A stretch of DNA of 64,000 bases from contig ML661885.1 in the NCBI GenBank assembly GCA_007570785.1, forward strand, positions 35,654,086 through 35,718,085. Direction: 5' to 3'. Made by a program: the position numbers and the translations under genes. Below, in pieces: positions 47,165-61,785 of this stretch. The stretch's first letter is position 1, and every line of letters begins with the position of its first letter. The stretch is from Antilocapra americana. Its lineage: Eukaryota; Chordata; Mammalia; Artiodactyla; Antilocapridae. Below the pieces are notes generated by a model. The model was not told the DNA's origin, did not search any database, and saw only the letters and a program-made list of their open reading frames with translations.

Positions 47165-47578
47165 GCCATTTGGACCATAAAGAAGGCTGAGCGCCAAAGA
47201 ACTGATGCTTTTGAATTGTGGTGGAGAAGACTCTTGAGAGCCTCTTGGACTATAGGGAAACCAAATTAGTTGATTCTAAAGGAAATCAACCCTGAATATT
47301 CATTGGAAAGGGTGTTGCTGCAGCTGAAGCTCCAATACTTTGGCCCCATGAGGCAAAGAGCTGAATCACTGGAAAAGACCCTGATGCTGGGAGGGAGAAG
47401 GTAGATAGAAGACAAAGGAGAAGGGGAATGACAGAGGAAGAGATGGTTAGACAGCATCACTGACTCAATGGACATGAATTTGAGCAAACTCTGGGAGATA
47501 GTGGAGGACAGAGGAGCCTGGGATGCTGTGGTCCATGAGGTCACAAAGAGTCAGACAGGACTTAGGGACTAAACAACC
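47165..47578 (+). mobile_element. BovB LINE 3' end
   Basis: From gccatttggaccataaagaa through the C-terminal ORF remnant to ggacttagggactaaacaac. Strongly 5'-truncated. Confidence 0.9.
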
Positions 47579-47729
47579 ATCTCCACCTCCATGGGGTGGT
47601 GTTGACATCACTAAGATGAGTTCAGGGAAAGGCAAAGAAGTTTTCAGGAAGTTTTAGTTATCACAGGGAAAAATGCTCTCCTACACTTCTCTATCCAAAG
47701 CTAATTGAACCCAGGGTCTCTTAATTACT

Positions 47730-47835
47730 GGTCCCCAGTGCTCATCATAGAGCTTGTGTCAGAGTAAGAACTCAAAATTGGAATGAAACTATGAATGAGT
47801 GATGAATAAATGAATAAGTGAATGAATGAGTGAAA
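47730..47835 (+). mobile_element. L2 LINE 3' end with GAATGA tail
   Basis: Ends in the typical tgaatgaatgag tail after a decayed 'agtaagaactcaa' zone. Confidence 0.55.
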
Positions 47836-49049
47836 CAAGAGTAATTTTGAAGGGCACAATATTGAAACCAACTAATAGCATTTGCTTTCATACTGTTTCT
47901 GCTTGAGATTTGCAGCATGCAGCTAGCACAGATGGCCGTGAGATTGCAATTCTCTTTACATATTTACTCTGCTCCCATTTGTTCTCACTCTCTCCCCACT
48001 CCCACCCTACCCCCCACCAGGAATGGTCATGAATCACAAATAACCCCACGATTCCCTGAAGCATCTGCCTCTGATCACAGTGTGAGTCCAGCAGTCTTGT
48101 AATAGACTCCACAAGTGTTTTCCTTGGGTTAAAAAACTCATCAAAATTAATACTAAATTGAAAAGGGGAAGTTCACAGTGAGCTAGCTGTCCTGTGTAAG
48201 TGAAACATGCAGTCTGGCAAATAATAAGTTCTTTTCTCTAAACTATGTGTAAAGAATGAAAAGTGGGTGAAAGGGACACCTGCCTATTCTCATCTATCAA
48301 ATAAGGCCGATTTAATTTACCAATAGATATAAACTTGCCTTGTTTGTATGATGGACAATCCTCCTGTTGGGCTGCTCCCTGCAGGCATGCAAGCTCTGTA
48401 TTTGTCCAACCTCAAGACCCAAGAAAGAGCCCAGGGTCAGCGACAGAGACATCAGCAGTTTAATCAGTAGGGGAGCCTACCCATCAGAACCAAGGTCCTG
48501 GAGCAACACCCCAACTATGTGTGAGGGAGGGCAAGCAAGACATAGCAGCAGTCTTCACTACCACAGCCAGGGAGGTTACCAGCTACAAAGGGAATTCCCT
48601 TCAGGTGGGCTCACTGGTTACCAGGGAAACCAGCAGAGAAGCCCGCCCTTCACCATCTCTTTGAGAAGCTATCATCATGGAGAGGTTCTGATGTAAAGAT
48701 CAGAACAGTCACCAAGTTGAGCCTGGGGCAAGTATGTAGGCATCTACAGATTAGGCTCTGATTAGGAGAGCAGGTGAGTCTTGTCAGTAGGGTGTAGGTG
48801 AAGCAGGCATGGGTCAAGCAGGGGATAGATGGAGAGCTAGAGAACAGCCATTTTGAGTGGACTGATCATACACCTCCGAACACAAATAGGTGTAGAAATG
48901 CAGAAAAGAGCTATAGACCCGAGTTGATTCATACTGGTTACTGACTTCAGAAGGAGTGGAGCCTGGGGTAAGGAAGAAAGCAATACTGAATAGGACTGGC
49001 AACGCTGGCAACTGGACAAAAGCTCATGTAATAACCATCACCGTCATCT
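47836..49049. other. Unassigned stretch, possibly containing an old LTR
   Basis: 48390-48700 has a composition and a word (cagcagtttaatcagtaggg) that recall antisense LTR sequence, but I cannot assign it. The 109-codon frame at 48367-48696 has no domain. Confidence 0.35.
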
Positions 49050-49245
49050 TTAGCCTTGTCACGCAAAGCAGTCTGCACACCTGCAGCACTGTGTTACCTG
49101 GGAGCTTGTCAGAAATGCAGCCTCTCAGGGCCCTCCCTAACCAGGTCCTACGGAATCGAGTCCGCGGTGTAACAAGATCCTCAGGTGACTCCTATGGACC
49201 TAACAGCCTGAGGGGCTTTGCTCCAAATCACAGCATTCAACGGGT
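49050..49245 (-). mobile_element. MER5A-type element
   Basis: Antisense landmarks: tgttacctgggagcttgtca, gaaatgcagcctctcaggg, gtaacaagatcctcaggtga. More diverged than the copy at 43379. Confidence 0.7.
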
Positions 49246-50189
49246 CTACTGAGCTCAGACTGATTCACTTTCGGGTCCATTTAGAATTTATTAGCCAGAT
49301 GGGGACATTTGTGAGTGTGAATATGGGGTGTTAAGTGTAACTGTATATTTTAAAAATATTTAGCTATTAAGAAATAAGTTATTTTTATATAGAAATGAAT
49401 CTGTAAAATAGTTGTAGCGATAGGCCATCTTTAGAAATAAATTCTTTCTAAAAGATAGAAATAAAACATATCAATGGATGCTAAAGAAAAAATTCTTTAT
49501 GTTGACCTGAATGGTAATATAAGTACTGGGTTAAGAGTTTGATATATTATCAATGTGAACTTAAATTTACGTTAAACTACATATATTACAGAAATACATG
49601 TTTATAATTACATATTATAGGAATACATATTTCTTGAAGAGTTGGACATGATTTGGCGACTGAACAACAATTACAGAAACATATAGAAATGTGTATATAT
49701 ATTGGTTGCTACACATACATACATACATCCTAACTCTATTTGCTGAGATGATCTAAAAGCAGGGATGTTCAGTAGCAATAAACAAACCTCGGGTTAAGAA
49801 CTAGGCTTCTAAATACCATCCTCCAATAAATGGAATCTGGGTCCTTTGGGGAAATATCTGACTCAGGGGCGAGGTTGAGGAAAACAGCAATATGACATGA
49901 GGTCAATAGGAAAGGGCTGTGAAATTAGGCATTCTGAGCATGGGGTATATTGTAGCGCCAAAAAGAGTACATTTCTCTTGTTTTAAGTCACCTAGTCCGT
50001 GGTAATTGTTACAACAGTCATGAGAAACAAACTTTCTCACCTTTCCTTATCTCCAGAGAACATTTGAGCTAGACTTCAGTGTGTAAGAGAAAGGAAAAGT
50101 AGCTGGAAGTTGAGCTGCTTGCCTTGTGTTTCCTTCTGCTTTAGCCGTGAAAGGAGAGTGATGAGGGGAGGGAATCTTAAGAACAGGAC
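49246..50189. other. Unique DNA with a 39-bp Bov-A remnant
   Basis: The only recognisable piece is gttggacatgatttggcgac at about 49640, a Bov-A/BovB 3' tail remnant. A short catacata run lies near 49712. Confidence 0.45.
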
Positions 50190-50290
50190 TCAGGTCTCTG
50201 GCTCCTACCCATTAGCTTTGTGACTTTGGGTGTTTAAAATCCCTGGCCCTTAGTTTTCCCTGAAAACAAGAAGGTTCCATCTGATTAAAA
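50190..50290 (+). mobile_element. MIR-type SINE fragment
   Basis: The MIR core order is visible: tcaggtctctggctcctacc, attagctttgtgactttggg, then cttagttttccctg. Confidence 0.65.
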
Positions 50291-50819
50291 GATTTTCAGA
50301 TATTGCTTACAGATTCCATTATGACTACATTTTTAGTTTTAATTTCAATATTAAAAGTCATATTTTGAATTATTTGAAAATCATAATCGTTTTAAACACT
50401 CAAATGGGTTACATATCAGATAGCAGCACTTTGAAGACTGACTGGGTAATAAATTCTGCTGCCAGCTTAGTTTATTTTGATATTGACCACAGAATACCAC
50501 TTCTGAGTCTGTCTACATTTAATTCAGTGATTCTCATCTTGTGCTCAAGAGAGGATAACATAGAATATTCCATGTTTATTCTGCCAAAAGTCTTCAGAAA
50601 TCTAGTCTCTAAGATATGCTGATGTAGTAGGTTTTAGTATTCCATAGAAGATTTAACTACAGAACAATCTGGATAACAAATATAAACCATCACCCTTTCC
50701 CCAGACCATTCAACTGGTGCTAATATTTTAACCTACATTTTGTCTTGTTGAACATGGGGCATTCTTATCAGTGAGGATTGAAGATCTTTGTTTTTTTCTG
50801 TGATTTGGTCAAGTAATCC
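50291..50819. other. AT-rich unique DNA, no feature seen
   Basis: The frame 50365-50622 has no domain. No repeat was recognised. Confidence 0.45.
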
Positions 50820-51175
50820 AGACCCAGACTCATCCTTCTCCACTCACCTGGTGCAGACTCTCACTACCCCCATTTAGACCATCACTTTGGCCTTCTGATT
50901 AATCTTCCTCTCTAGCATCTAGGCCTCACACTCACTCAACCACATTCCTAAACTCAATTTTCATTTCATGACTCTAGAAGCAAGGTACAGGATTAGCCCA
51001 TAAACCTCAGCCTGGCATTTAAGGTCTTGTGACACCAGATTCCTATTTAAGCCTTTATTTTCTTTAATTTTCCAATCTGAGCCCTCTTCTTCAAAATAAA
51101 TTTCATTCACTCTTCACCCTTACATGCTGCTTTCATGCTATCATTTATAATGATCTCTACACATACAAATGAGGG
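50820..51175 (+). mobile_element. L2 LINE 3' region
   Basis: The order follows L2: ccttctgattaatcttcctc, cctcagcctggcatttaagg, tgtgacaccagattcc, then a decayed 'cactcttcacccttacatgctgc'. Confidence 0.55.
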
Positions 51176-51219
51176 ACATGAAAAGGATTTTGTGTGCAGG
51201 AGGGCCTCACAGGGTCCTG

Positions 51220-51423
51220 GGTTTTGTTGTTCAGTTGTGTCTGACTCTTTGCAACCCTATGGACTATAGCCTGCCAGGTTCCTCCTCTGTCCATGGGATT
51301 TCTTGAGCAAGAATACTGGAGTGGGATGCCATTTCCATCTCCAGGGGATCTTCCAGACCCAAGGACTAAACCGGCATCTCCTGTGTCTCCTGCACTGCAG
51401 GCAGATTGTTTACCTCTGAGACA
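51220..51423 (-). mobile_element. Bov-tA SINE, left arm of a palindrome
   Basis: Antisense SINE from ttttgttgttcagttgtgtc to gtttacctctgagacatt. It meets the next SINE head to head. Confidence 0.93.
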
Positions 51424-51425
51424 TT

Positions 51426-51606
51426 GGCTTCCCTCGTGACTCAGACAGTAAGGAATCCACCTGTAATACAGGAGACCTAAGTTCGATCCCTAAGTTGCAG
51501 AAGGGAATGGCTACCCACTCCAGTATCCTTGCCTGGAGAATTCCATGAACAGAGGAGCCTGGTGGGGTCGCAGAGTTGGACATCACTGAGTGACTTTTAC
51601 TTTCTC
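51426..51606 (+). mobile_element. Bov-tA SINE, right arm of a palindrome
   Basis: Sense SINE starting ggcttccctcgtgactcag, only 2-3 bp after the preceding one, ending gagtgacttttactttc. Confidence 0.93.
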
Positions 51607-52061
51607 ATGTACAAATACCTTTATCTTCCTCTGTACTCTGCAGGGTCTGGTTCTGCTCCAAATGACACTATTTCAGCCAATGCTATTTCCTTTTATGAAT
51701 GGCTATTAGAAGTTATTTTCAACTATATAAGTAGTATTTGAAATATTCTTTTGGATATAATGCACAGGTATTTCAGGGCTCCCAAAATGATAGGTAGCTT
51801 TCCTTATCATTTCACCCCCCTTTTTAGATCCTATCCTATCCATAGATTCTTCCCCAACTTTCCCGTATTGGTTTCCCTTTTTTTTTTTTTGTCTTTCTAT
51901 GCCCCTTAATCTCCCTCAGTCTTCATACCCTGCCCTAGTTTATGATTTAGTATCTCCCAACACTCTAACACATTAGTAGCATTTGGAAAGAACTTTAAAA
52001 GATTCCCAGGACCTACAGACAGGATTTTTTAAAAAATTGATCTAGTATGTAGCCCAATGTA
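51607..52061. other. Unique DNA with a T run
   Basis: A T-rich run lies at about 51878-51890. No gene or repeat was recognised. Confidence 0.4.
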
Positions 52062-52063
52062 CC

Positions 52064-52097
52064 AAAAAAAAAAAAATATATATATATATATATATAT
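52064..52097. repeat. A-run plus (TA)n microsatellite
   Basis: Thirteen A residues are followed by about ten TA units. Confidence 0.95.
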
Positions 52098-52210
52098 GTT
52101 GGTGTTTTAAAGATGTTTCTTAAGTGATTCAAATAAAGGAATAGTGTTGGAAAACACTAACCTAAGCCAGAAGACAAACTCCTTTAGAGAAGCTACCATG
52201 TATCATATCT

Positions 52211-52450
52211 CTTCCGCTTCATACTCAAAATAGTGGATACAGTCCAAGGTGATCAATAAAGATATGTTAATTGGCTGACTTTCTTTTCTTTTTAAAGAAG
52301 GAAAAGGAAGACATTGGGGAAGGAAGACTCCTTTGGCTTCATCTTCAAAAGTGGATACAGTCCTAGTCATGATCAATAAAAATATGTTGACTGGCAGATT
52401 TTCTTTTCTTTTTAAAGAAAAAAAAAAAAATGAAGAGACTGGGGAAGGAA
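52211..52450. repeat. Tandem duplication of a ~120-bp unit
   Basis: Words recur at a period of 118-120 bp: gtggatacagtcc (52233 and 52351), gatcaataaa (52251 and 52371), ttttcttttctttttaaaga. The copies differ by scattered substitutions and small indels. No coding role is visible. Confidence 0.92.
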
Positions 52451-52454
52451 GGCC

Positions 52455-53519
52455 TGCTAGGAACACCCAGCCCTGCTGGTTTCCACCTGAGAGCTCAGCA
52501 GGTCTTCATGGCTAGTCCTGTGGTTCCCAAGGAACATGACACTTTACTGAGAGTAGATTCCTGTTAAACTCTATTAAGAATGTCAGTTCGGTTCACCTCA
52601 CTGTCTAGTCACTGGCTAAAATGGAAAACATCAGCTAAGATCAAGATTTTACATTTGAAAATAGTTATTCTCAACAAGCAACTGAAGAAAAGTTCTTGAC
52701 CACATAATGTTTTTAATGTTTTGTCACAGTATTTATAAGCTATGTTTGGAACTAGTACCTTATATCCAATATACTACCAAATTCAGTAAGGAGGAATAAT
52801 AGTGCATCACAACCTACCTGCCAAGAGTGTGTCCTAGCCACAGGTGAGGCAACTGCCTTCCCAGCTGGGGATGTTTCCCAAACCGCGGTAGACTGTATCT
52901 GTCTTGATGCGTAACCGCTGCCATCTTGCCTTCTGAATCACATCTCAGCATCTCTGGATGGCCCATTAGATCCACCATGATCCAACCAACATTATCTGCC
53001 CTTCATTCCCCCTCAACATGCAAACCCTTGGAATGAATAAATGAGAGGTGTGAAAACTAGGGTCTTTTACAAACTGCCAGCATGAAACCCATGCATCTTT
53101 ACTCATCAGAGTCACTTTACCACACCACTTTGCTGCTGCTCAAATTACAAATCTCTCTCTCTGGCAAACTTCATCTAAAAGTTGGGTGCATGTGACCAAC
53201 TTTGGTGCCAATTCTTCTGGGAGATTTTGTAAGCCTTTCAGTCTTTTTCTGGGGCTGGGGGTGGAGGGGTAGAGAACACAAAAAGAGTGCTTCTTATATA
53301 TAATTATAATGAGGAACTTTTCTAGTTCCAGAGCCTGGAGTCTCCAGTTTATTTTAATATAATAAGTTATATTAACTAGGTGCATAAAAAGGACAACCTC
53401 TCCCTTTATTGGTTTGTCATCGTGTTACTACATTTATCCAGTACTGTTTTGAACCTTCTCATGTTACAAAGAACAGGTATATAGGGTTTCCCTTGTATTT
53501 TAAAGAAAAAAAGTATGCC
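52455..53519. other. Unique DNA downstream of ZFPM2
   Basis: No repeat or gene was recognised. Two further minus-strand AATAAA words lie at 53348-53353 and 53405-53410 and could serve as distal poly(A) signals of ZFPM2. Confidence 0.4.
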
Positions 53520-53529
53520 AAACTTCTCC

Positions 53530-54540
53530 AACAATCTGGAATTTTATTCCATTCATATACATGCATAGTAACAACATTTGTTGAGAAATTATTTCTATCA
53601 GAAGTAGAACATTATCTTTGTGATCACCAGGTGCAGTATTGCTACTCTTATATTTAAATAGATCTTATATATGAATTAAATTCATACTTGCAGCATTGAG
53701 TTTAGGGTTTCAATTTAGACTGTGCCTTTCAAAAGATAAAACCGATTAATACTACTTCATTACTTACAATACTGCTTCCAGTAATTTTGTTCATTCTTAC
53801 AAAGTATTGCATTTAACAGCAAAGGTTTAAAAATTGAGACAGAGCTGCATCAGCGAAAGAAAATACAAGTACTATACAAGAAAAAAATCGCCATCTTCAT
53901 TTAACATACATGTTTAAGATTAAGAAAATGGACAGAAACGTACAGCTACATACAAATGCAAAGCCTAGTGACTAAGAGACTGTATCTGCTAAAATATAAA
54001 GTGCAAACGGAGCCTGATTATCCAAGAATTGAAATCTTAAGGCGAACTTATAGCACGTGTATTTAGAACATCTTTGCAAGTTATATTTTAGCATATACAT
54101 ATATCTGCAACAGCATATAAGAAGAAATCAAGATACACAAGTGCTTTGGAAGCTATTTCTAAAATGCTTTTCTGTATTGTTTGTGACTATTTTCTTTAAA
54201 AGCTACTTACAGTGCAAACCATATGTGCTACACAATAACTATACAATAACATTACAAATGACTTTAATATAAAGTTTTTAAATAAAAAATAACATAACCA
54301 CAGCTATGAATACTGCTGGTAAAATAAATTAATTTTTTTTTTTTGAAAATGGCACCAATAATACACTTTACTAATGGACTGTAATGAAATTACACCTTAA
54401 GTCTTCAACTCAGCCATAATGAATTATCTCCTGATCTCCGGGATGTAATTCAAACAGCTTTTTTTTTTTTCCTGTACTGGGTAGAACAACATACTAAACA
54501 CTGGTACCAAAGGTGACTGATGTCCATTGACTTAGTGATT
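53530..54540 (-). other. ZFPM2: ZFPM2 3' UTR (inferred extent)
   Basis: The stretch after the stop codon is AT-rich, free of ruminant SINEs and LINEs, and about 1 kb long. The first canonical AATAAA downstream of the stop on the minus strand is at 53543-53548, which would end the transcript near 53530. An ATTAAA at 54263-54268 could give a short form of about 0.3 kb. The extent is an inference from signal position, not from transcripts. Confidence 0.6.
53543..53548 (-). promoter_or_regulatory. Candidate poly(A) signal of ZFPM2 (AATAAA)
   Basis: Plus-strand TTTATT reads AATAAA in the gene's sense. It is the first such hexamer after the stop codon. Confidence 0.5.
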
Positions 54541-57440
<2,900 letters not shown>

Positions 57441-57879
57441 TCTACAGTAGGAAGAGGAATGTATTAGAGGTGATTTTGACAACCTGTATGCAAATTAAAT
57501 AACTTAGTGCTCTTAATGAGCTAGAATTAGGTCTTTATACAACAGAATCCAAATAGAAATCATTTTATAAAGTAATTAATAACATCCTAATTCATCTTTG
57601 GTGCAAATTTAGAATTTCATGGTTTTGCTTAATATGGGTTATCTTTATCCAGGGCTGATATTCAGCTGATATTTACTAATATGTTCAACTATATTAGTAT
57701 ACTAATATAGTCATTTCAGACTGACATTTGTGCTGATTGATCATGGCCTGTTTCTGGTCAGTTATTAAAAATTTTGAATATCACCACTGACTGGTGGGTA
57801 AGTCTAAATGCAATATTGTGATTTACAGGAAATGTATATTTGGTCACTCAGATGAGGAAAATCTATTTCTCCTATGCTT

Positions 57880-58480
57880 CTGGTCTTTATCCTTGGTTCC
57901 TGGCTCAAGGCTTCTAAAACTGTTGGAATTTCTTGTGATAAATGTGTCTTTGTTATGTTAATGAAGTGACTTTTGTAAAGCGCTCAGGTAACCTAAGGAT
58001 GAAGACTGGTAGCCTGTGAGTAAAGGGTTGGAACTTTCACTGCCTTCCACTTCTGGGAAGAAGGGCTGGAGATTAAGTTCAATTGCCAATGGCCAATAAC
58101 TTAATCAATCATGCCTATGTAATGAAGCCTCCTTGCACATTCTCAAACCTAGCCCTATTCATATCATCCAATCTGGCTATTCCTGAGTTATATCCTTTTA
58201 AAATAAACTGGTAATCTAGTGAGTTAATGTGTTATCTGAGTTCTATGAATCACTCTAGCAAATCAATCAAACCAAGGGGGTGCCATGACCATCTCTGATT
58301 TACAGTTGGTCAGGAGCACAGTAGACTGGTCTGAATTGGGATGAGAGTGAGGGGGTCACTCTCGTAGAACTAATCCTTTAATCTGTGGAATTTAATGCTA
58401 TCTCTTGGTAGTGTCAGAATTGAGTGGAGTTGAATTGCAGGACACCCAACTGGTGTCTAAAGAATTACTTGTAGGGGTGG
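57880..58480 (+). mobile_element. Ancient LTR-like interspersed repeat
   Basis: The order 'atggccaataacttaatcaatcatgcctatgtaatgaagcctcc', 'gagttctatgaatcactctagcaaatc', 'gtgtcagaattgagtggag', 'aggacacccaactggtgtc' matches an old mammalian LTR-type repeat I recognise but cannot name with certainty. It lies antisense to ZFPM2. Confidence 0.5.
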
Positions 58481-59273
58481 GAGGCAGGGGGAACCACTCC
58501 CCTATGAATTGGAATTGGGAGGTAGATACTTTTACTCACTAAGGTCAACTCGTGTCCCATTTGCTCTCACATGGTTAAGTCAGGCTTGCTTCCTCTTCTC
58601 TGCACTCTAGACTACAATGAAAAATACCTTCTATATTCATAAAATGAAAATATGGCAGACAACACCCAGTCCTATAGTGATAAAAGAGAACTTCTTTTAT
58701 TTTTCTCCTTTTCTCCTTAGCTAATCCAGGACTCATTTTTCTATTGAAAAATGGAAATATCCCCCTATCTCTTATTTTTGTTTTGTGCCTGACTTTACAC
58801 TCACTGTGTAAGACAACCAACCTGTTTCTGCTTCCCCTGGTTTATCACCTATATAAAGACAGCTCATTTATAGGGAAAAGGTAGAGAATGAGTAAAAAGA
58901 AAATTGCCTATTTTTATGGGTACAAAGACAAAAGCTTGCACAGTACTAGAGTATTGTATATTGGAGTTAGTTTTTTTTTTTTAAACTGAGCACCTATTTT
59001 AGTTTTTAATTATTCAACCCAAGCGAAAACAGTGAGGGAAGTCACCCAGTGGTGTCTAACAAGTTTTGTATTCTAGGTGCTAAAGAACTATGATTCCCTA
59101 AGCTTGGTTTGCCCTATCTAAGAATGTTTGAAAAAAAAACCTAAAATTAATGTAATTATGTACATTTGGTTCACTTCAATTATTTTTAAAATATAGGAAC
59201 TAGAATACTATGAAATGATACTGACAATAATTGGTCATACAATTCCAAATTAAATGGGAATAGTGAAAAAGAG
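58481..59273. other. Intronic unique DNA, no feature seen
   Basis: No recognisable repeat. A T run lies near 58971-58982. Confidence 0.45.
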
Positions 59274-59354
59274 GTATATATATACACACATACATATGTA
59301 TGTATACATACACATACATATATGTATGTATACATACAAATAGGTATACATACA
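59274..59354. repeat. Compound (TATG/TATAC)n microsatellite
   Basis: About 80 bp of tatata, acaca, catacata and gtatgtatac units. Likely to vary in length. Confidence 0.92.
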
Positions 59355-59408
59355 GCTGAGTAGACGCACAACATTGTAAAGCATATATACTCCAATAAAA
59401 ATTAATTA
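59355..59408 (+). mobile_element. L1 LINE 3' terminal stub
   Basis: The words acaacattgtaaagcatata and ctccaataaaaattaat are the last bases of a ruminant L1. Confidence 0.65.
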
Positions 59409-60034
59409 AAGAAAAATGGGAATACTTGCCACCTGGCTATTAAGGGAAGGCTTTAAAAAAAGAAAACTTGTTTTATGCAGGCTAATTTTTCCTAAGAAGT
59501 TTTAAAACATTGCACTAAAAGTGTTTTTATGTCAAAAATCAATGATGTTGTTATCATGCACACTCTAGAAGTCAAGAACTTTTACAGATCCATATTTAAA
59601 AGTTAATTTCTCTCAAGTGGGATTTTAATTGGATCTTTTAAAAGAAAAGCTTTATTTCCATTCAGCAAATACTTTTTATGTAAAATATGTAAAAATACAA
59701 ATATTTTTATGTACCTGGTATTTAGTCCCTGCTGTGTGGGAAAGAGTGCATGGTAAGTTTGCAAAGATCGCCTGACACATAAATGAATGAATATTGATGA
59801 CAATATACAAAGGGTATTGCAATTTCTAAAACTGATGCTATTTGACTTTAGTTGGGGGAAAAAAAAAAAAAAAAACTAGAGGGCTTTGGCCTGTAAACTG
59901 AGCACTGTAAGTTGTTAGAAAAGAATTCAGACCCAAGTCCTTTGAACAGAATATACTGATTGTATGTGACAAAAGGTAGTAACTATCTGGTTCAGCAAGT
60001 TTAATTTTGATGACATAGGCAGAAAGAGACATAG

Positions 60035-60082
60035 GAATGTATGTATGCACAATATGTATGAATGTACATATGTATGCATGTA
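60035..60082. repeat. Short (TGTA)n-like microsatellite
   Basis: Imperfect gtatgtatgc and tgtacatatgtatgcatg units, close to the ZFPM2 splice donor at 60125-60131. Confidence 0.75.
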
Positions 60083-60131
60083 GAGAAAGAACAGGGTCTC
60101 CTGGAGCAGGGGAAAGAAGGGAGGCACTTAC

Positions 60132-60356
60132 CACTGTGTGAGTTCAGGTGTATTTCTAGAGCTCGGGCATTTGAAAAGCTCTTGGTGCACTGTGGGAAGG
60201 GACACAGGCTGGAAATCTGAGGAGCAGTGTCCTCGTTTTCCTCTGACACTGGTGCCGCTTCTCTTTGCCTTCCACTGCAATAGTACATCAGATGGGCTTG
60301 CAGATTCCGCTCACTGCGATACCAGATGCCACAGGACTTGCAAGGGAATATATCCT
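60132..60356 (-). CDS. ZFPM2: ZFPM2 (FOG2), penultimate coding exon
   Basis: This 225-nt exon encodes a split Glu codon, 74 full codons and the first base of a Gly codon. It carries the first C2HC FOG-type finger (CKSC, then a His and Cys in the AHLMYYC run) and the first classical C2H2 finger (CPFPQC to HLNSH). The first C2HC finger of FOG proteins is one of those known to contact GATA N-fingers. The acceptor reads cttgcag before AGGATATATTC and the donor CACAGTG before gtaagtg. Both flanking introns are phase 1, so skipping this exon would keep the frame and remove two fingers. Joined to the terminal exon it gives about 905 residues. The human protein has 1151, so roughly 246 N-terminal residues lie outside the window. 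Confidence 0.97.
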
Positions 60357-60759
60357 CTGCAAGCAGAAACACAGGGACACGTTAGCTGCTGCCCACTTAG
60401 AGCCATTCATGGGTAAACAGCATTTGGTTCAATTTTTTGAGTCTGCTCTCTGGTTCTGAATTAGGTAATCAGACAGTGGCTAGTGAAGCGCTGGTGGTGT
60501 TCCACAGTACAGGACTGAGCTTAGAAAGGAATGTTACATTCAGTGCAATTTACCTTCCCACAGACTCGTTAGAAAGTGGTACTATAGGAGACTCCCAACA
60601 TAAAGCACAAGAGGTTGATCCTAAATTGTTTATATTGTATTTATGGTTTAGAAAAGTAGGCATTTAGAAAATAGCAGTATGAAATGTTTTATCTGCTTGA
60701 TTAAAAGGTAAAGGATCTAATAGCTGCTGCAATGAAGTTAGCCTTGATGTCAACTCCTG

Positions 60760-61235
60760 ACATCATTTATTCATTTAATAAATTAATTACAGAGTGCCTC
60801 CTAAGTGCCTGATTTATGCTGAGTTGGCTGTAAAACAAAATGAGAGACAAAACAGCTGTTCTTAAGGAGCTTAGATCGCTTGGAGCTGGTTAACAGGTGG
60901 TTAGATCATTATACAGGAATGTGATGACTGCTCTGATGGAGGTATCTGAGGGGTGTTTTGGGGCATGGAAAAGAAATACAAGTCTGGGGAGAGAACTGGA
61001 GGGAGGATGAGGTGAGAGAAGGATTTAGAGGGAAGATGATGACATGCCTTAGCTGCATTGTGAAGGATGACATTAATCTGGTCAGGTGGAGAAGGGGATT
61101 GTATTCTTGTAATCAAGGGATCACCCATGGAAGCCTATGAGGGACTGGGTGGAGGCTGGGAGGCTATTCTGTAATCTCAGGCAAACCGCTGGAAGAGATG
61201 AGGCTGCAGAAGGCAGGGGCAGACTACCAAGGACC
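60760..61235 (-). mobile_element. L2 LINE 3' region, antisense on the plus strand
   Basis: Reverse L2 order is clear: catttattcatttaataaat, gtgcctcctaagtgcctg, ttaaggagcttagatc, then 'gcagaaggcaggggcagac'. One of the longer old repeats here; it runs in the same direction as ZFPM2. Confidence 0.65.
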
Positions 61236-61242
61236 AGAGAGG

Positions 61243-61368
61243 CTTTTATTTTTTGGGGCCTCACCGCATGTCATGAAGGATCTTAGTTCCCTGACCAGGG
61301 GTTGAACCTATATCCTCGGCAGGAGTCCTGACCACTTGACCAGTGGCCAAGGAATTCCCCACTGTAGG
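61243..61368 (-). mobile_element. CHR-type artiodactyl tRNA SINE
   Basis: Antisense landmarks: gatcttagttccctgaccag, gggttgaacctatatcctc, gtggccaaggaattccc. Confidence 0.8.
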
Positions 61369-61654
61369 ACTTTTAAAGTTCAGGTTTCTATCTCAATGAG
61401 TATGGAAAATTACTGAATTATTTAAAATAATAGACTGACAGTAACCACTATGATATAATGCTAACTGTGGAGCAGAATTTGAAGGTAGCAACTTTGGAAG
61501 GAAGACCTATGACTTACGATAATTGAAGTAATCTAAGTGAACTATGTTACAGTTTGAATTGTAGCTAATAGCCATATATTATTTGTTAGGTCATGTTATA
61601 ATATGTATGATATATATTTCTCACAGATTCATTCATGGAAAATTTCTGTGTGTG

Positions 61655-61785
61655 TGTTTTCACCTTCATTCATTAATAGGTAAAGAATGTGAGGCTGAGT
61701 AACTTGCCATGATCATGTAAGTGGGTGAACTGAGGTTGGAAAATCCCTGGTGTAAACACTCTTCCATAATACCTCAATGGCAAGA
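61655..61785 (-). mobile_element. MIR-type SINE fragment
   Basis: Contains aatgtgaggctgagtaactt and a decayed cacagctagtaagtgg zone (atcatgtaagtgggtgaact). Confidence 0.55.

Noticed and set aside
52211..52450. Two-copy repeat as a CRISPR-like array
   Set aside because: Only two diverged copies of a long unit without spacers, in a mammalian genome.
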